Assembly: GCA_964036315.1 (NCBI GenBank)
Contig: OZ038508.1
Location: 51,891,654 to 51,955,653 of the forward strand
Length of the DNA: 64,000 bases
DNA from: Acanthosepion esculentum
Lineage: Eukaryota; Mollusca; Cephalopoda; Sepiida; Sepiidae
Direction: 5' to 3'
Made by a program: the position numbers and the translations under genes. Below the pieces are notes generated by a model. It was not told where the DNA came from, made no database searches, and saw nothing but the letters and a program-made list of their open reading frames with translations. Shown here piece after piece: positions 61,347 to 64,000 of this stretch (its first letter is position 1; every line of letters begins with the position of its first letter).

Positions 61347-61639
61347 CTGGAAGTTGAGAAAGCAAACCTTTTACAAAGAAGGTAGTGGCTGTATCAAAGA
61401 CATGATCACTGGGATTAGGGTATTTGATTTTAAAAACAAGTATGAAGATGAAATTGGCCCCGAAACTTAGAAAAGACGCCCGTCTTAAAAGTTCAAGTCG
61501 TGTGTTTTAATAGAATTAAAACATTTTGTCGCTATCATGAATCATAACGGCGTGATTCGTCGAACAATCGATAAATATGGAGCAGCAACTTAATGGGGGA
61601 TAAACCCCAAGTTAATGCTATAATGCATTATCGCATCAT

Positions 61640-62130
61640 CAGGAAGAGTTGCTCTCCTCTACAATTACAAGAGCCAGATCAGACCGAAAATGGACTAATG
61701 CTGCCATATATGGACAGAAGCTGCCCAGTGTTCCCTTTCCAGGCATGATAGAATCCAAAAGCGCCTCTGAGTCCTTTTGCGCGATGAATTGTTTCCTCCT
61801 ACAACCACTTTCCCCACAGAGCCGTAAGCCTCTCTCTGCTCTATCGCTATTTCTATGGAGAGTGCTCAGACGAACTACATCCCTTAGTTTCACTAGTTAT
61901 AACCTTCACAGCTAAGACCCACGATACCATGCCCATTGCAGCAAACCATCCTCATTCCACTGATGAGATGTAAGTTCCACTCGAGCAGCAGGATGCCTCC
62001 CCCAATTTCTACAATCATTTTCAAGTCTAGGGTTAACAGATATCTCCACCACTCCAACCCCCCACACCCATGAACTGTGCCTTTTACTCTGTAATCCTCT
62101 GCCTCCAGTGGCTCTCGAACAGAGTGAACA
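61640..62130 (+). mobile_element. LINE family C fragment, plus strand
   Basis: The plus strand reads IRPKMD.CCHIWTEAAQCS, RIQKRL..LLRDELFP and further on PPISTIIFKSRVNRYLHHS, the post-RT C terminus of a LINE, with stops and frameshifts. The end near 62100 has CTCTGCCTCCAGTGGCTCT. Confidence 0.7.
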
Positions 62131-62940
62131 TTATTGTAAAGAACATTTCCGTACAGAGATATTTAATCAATAAACCTGTTTTGAGAGCACAGGAATATAT
62201 AGGTTCAAGTTTTTCTAAGGGTCATTAATACAAATGGAACGTAAACAATCACATGTGGAATTTGAACAGTTTATCTATTCCGACTCGATAACAGATACGC
62301 CACTCCATTACCTGACGTTAGTCTGAAATTGGAAATTCCATAGACGTATTATTGTTGTAAAGATAATAACCTGCGTAACTCTTGTTAGATCCAACGTGCT
62401 TTGGACAGTCTCGGTTACGGAGTGAGTCGACGATCAAGCAAATTTGAATAAGGCCTTTGTTGTATAAGTAAGTGTCGTTGCCGACACTGTGGTCTGAAAA
62501 TAGATCGCCAGTGAGTAACACGGACGAATCCATTATTAAGTAGATCACGTGATCATAAAGGAAGTGAATAAATAGGAAGTAGCTTGATAACTATACGATC
62601 ACCGTTCACTTTTTTTGTCTATCCACGCTTGCTATACGTTCATTCTCTCTACTGTACTACTATACGGATTACGATTCTCTTCTAATCATTATACTATTTG
62701 GCGATTACTACTTGAACAAGTATTACTAGTTCGGATATTATTGGAAGGCGTTACTGGTATCACCGGCGTCTACGAGGTCTCGAATATAACGAGCATTTTT
62801 GGAAGTGATAACGAGCTTTCGCTTGACATAGCAAAATTGACAAGCGAAACCCTCCAACATCACAAAAGCCTTATAAACGCAAGTCTTTCTCAGACTTTCG
62901 AAACCTTCATATCTGCTCAGTTTGTTTTTTTTGTTTTGTT
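62131..62940. other. Intron upstream of exon 1, unnamed repeat
   Basis: 62640-62850 is related in inverted orientation to 46796-47100. The open frame on the minus strand at 62318-62548 has no recognised motif. No upstream exon found. Confidence 0.45.
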
Positions 62941-62944
62941 TTTT

Positions 62945-64000
62945 TAAGCTTTTCACCCCAAGCAAGGCTGGAAGCCACTAGCACGCAAGGGGTTACAGAA
63001 GGTTTGGAGGAAGAGCAGATAGGAGTGGTAAAGGAGAGGATGTGGAGAAAGATAGTGGATCGAGCAAGGCAAGGGGGTTACAGAAGATTTGGAGCGAGAG
63101 TAGATAGGAATGAAAGGGGAAAGGATGTGGAGAAGGGAAGTGGATAGATCAAGGCAACTGGAGATGTCGATTGACGTTACACTTAAATAGTTGGAGATTA
63201 TATTTGTCAGGGAAACAGGAATAAGGAAGGGAGTTCCACAGGCGATATGTGCGAGACATGAAGCTATTGGAGTAGAAGAGACGTCTACATCTAACAGTTT
63301 CAACGGTGAAGGGGTGGGAACGGGATGTCAGCCTCGTAGGACGCTTAAATTCATGAGGCCTGGGAACAAGCGAAAGCAGCTCCTCGGAGCAATTACCGTG
63401 AAAGTATTTGTAAAAAAGACAGAGCGAGGCAACGGCGCGTCTGTGAGAGAGCGACTGCAGACGAGATGACAGATCAGGGCCAATCACATTGCATATCCGT
63501 CTCTGGATCTTATCAAGAACCCTGAGGCAAACAGCAGGGGATCCAGATCATATATGGCAGCAACACTCCATGTAAGGGCGAATGGTTGATTTATAGATTT
63601 GGAGGATCGATTCCGAGGAGAAAAATTTCCTGGCTCGGCACAGGGAGCCAACTTTCCTTGCGGTGGATGAAGCAATTGACTCGATGTATTTGTTCCATCT
63701 TAGGTCAGCGGACAGCGTGAGACCGAGCAGCCGCAGAGAGGATCTCTCGAGAAGTTGGTCTTCAGACATTCTAATGCGATGCAGGGATGGATCCCTGTGG
63801 TGGTTAATAGAGAGTAGTTTTGTTTTAGAGGCGTTAAAGTTAACCAACCAATTTTTGCCCGAGTTCACAACCGATTGTAGGTCCTTTTCGAGGCGAACCG
63901 CCAGGTTAACTTTGTCAGCATCACTAGATTTGTTTTTGAGGCAGGAGTAAATTGTGGTGTCATCCGCGTAGATGTCGACTTGGGAATCTATGGCGTTATG
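62945..64000 (-). pseudogene. LINE family A, 3' part with RT catalytic motif, nearly intact, truncated by window edge
   Basis: A single minus-strand frame runs from 64000 to 63149, broken only by one TGA at 63548-63550 that replaces the Trp of a CCHIW motif. It contains DIYADDTTIYSCL (catalytic YADD at 63959-63970), LRLLGLTLSADLRWNKYIES, IASSTARKVGSLC, IGPDLSSRLQSLSHRR and YRLWNSLPYSCFPDKYNLQL, the C-terminal part of a non-LTR retrotransposon reverse transcriptase. The 3' UTR and A-rich tail (AAAAAAACAAAACAAAAAAA in sense) end at about 62945. The rest of the element lies beyond the window. Confidence 0.92.

Noticed and set aside
1..64000. CRISPR array, operon or prophage-type system
   Set aside because: The window is plainly eukaryotic: spliced exons, LINEs, SINEs and microsatellites; the tandem repeats have no spacer structure.

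Overview
The window is animal nuclear DNA, not a prokaryotic or viral replicon. It is AT-rich and dominated by introns, TA/TG/TATG microsatellites and decayed retroposons and DNA transposons. Long open frames are few, and nearly all belong to short exons or repeats. The repeat mixture (LINE fragments, SINE-like elements ending in A/C-rich tails, long TA-TG-TATG tracts) together with the gene sequence fits a lophotrochozoan invertebrate. A cephalopod mollusc such as an octopus is my best guess, but that is an inference I could not test.

One protein-coding gene explains all the strong coding signal. It lies on the minus strand and covers almost the whole window, from 61346 down to 1359. I assembled 20 consecutive internal exons with AG acceptors, GT donors and matching codon phase at every one of the 19 junctions, giving 3,483 nt (1,161 codons). 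The predicted protein is a tandem array of about ten CSPG (NG2-type) repeats of roughly 110-120 residues, with recurrent HG.L, FT..D(I/V), Y.HDG, DSF..SVSDG-like and PVDD..P motifs. This is the architecture of the FRAS1/FREM family of extracellular-matrix proteins (FREM2/FRAS1-like). Neither the first nor the last exon is inside the window, so the gene is longer than 60 kb.

Layout from high to low coordinates: 62.9-64.0 kb, 3' part of a nearly intact LINE with a YADD reverse-transcriptase motif; 56.3-61.4 kb, exons 1-4, with a 31-bp minisatellite in intron 2 and a cluster of SINE/LINE tails around 58.5-61.0 kb; 42-52.4 kb, exons 5-7 in large introns with two copies of an unnamed ~1 kb repeat and a long GT/GAGTTA minisatellite; 25-38.6 kb, exons 8-14, the densest exon cluster, with LINE endonuclease and RT fragments, a 20-bp minisatellite and 5S-rRNA-derived SINEs; 1.3-21 kb, exons 15-20, with a Tc1-type element, an hAT-type element, several MITEs, a ~460-bp foldback element and a transposase fragment at the left edge.

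The most interesting non-gene signal is a set of retroposons that share one 3' stem-loop. A SINE-like family with variable 30-bp 5' monomers, a SINE with a 5S rRNA head (including one 120-nt 5S-like copy), and a LINE C-terminal fragment all end in the same hairpin, and its base pairs change in a compensatory way between families. This suggests a LINE-driven system in which unrelated heads acquired one reverse-transcriptase recognition tail. No functional RNA gene, CRISPR array or complete second gene was found.
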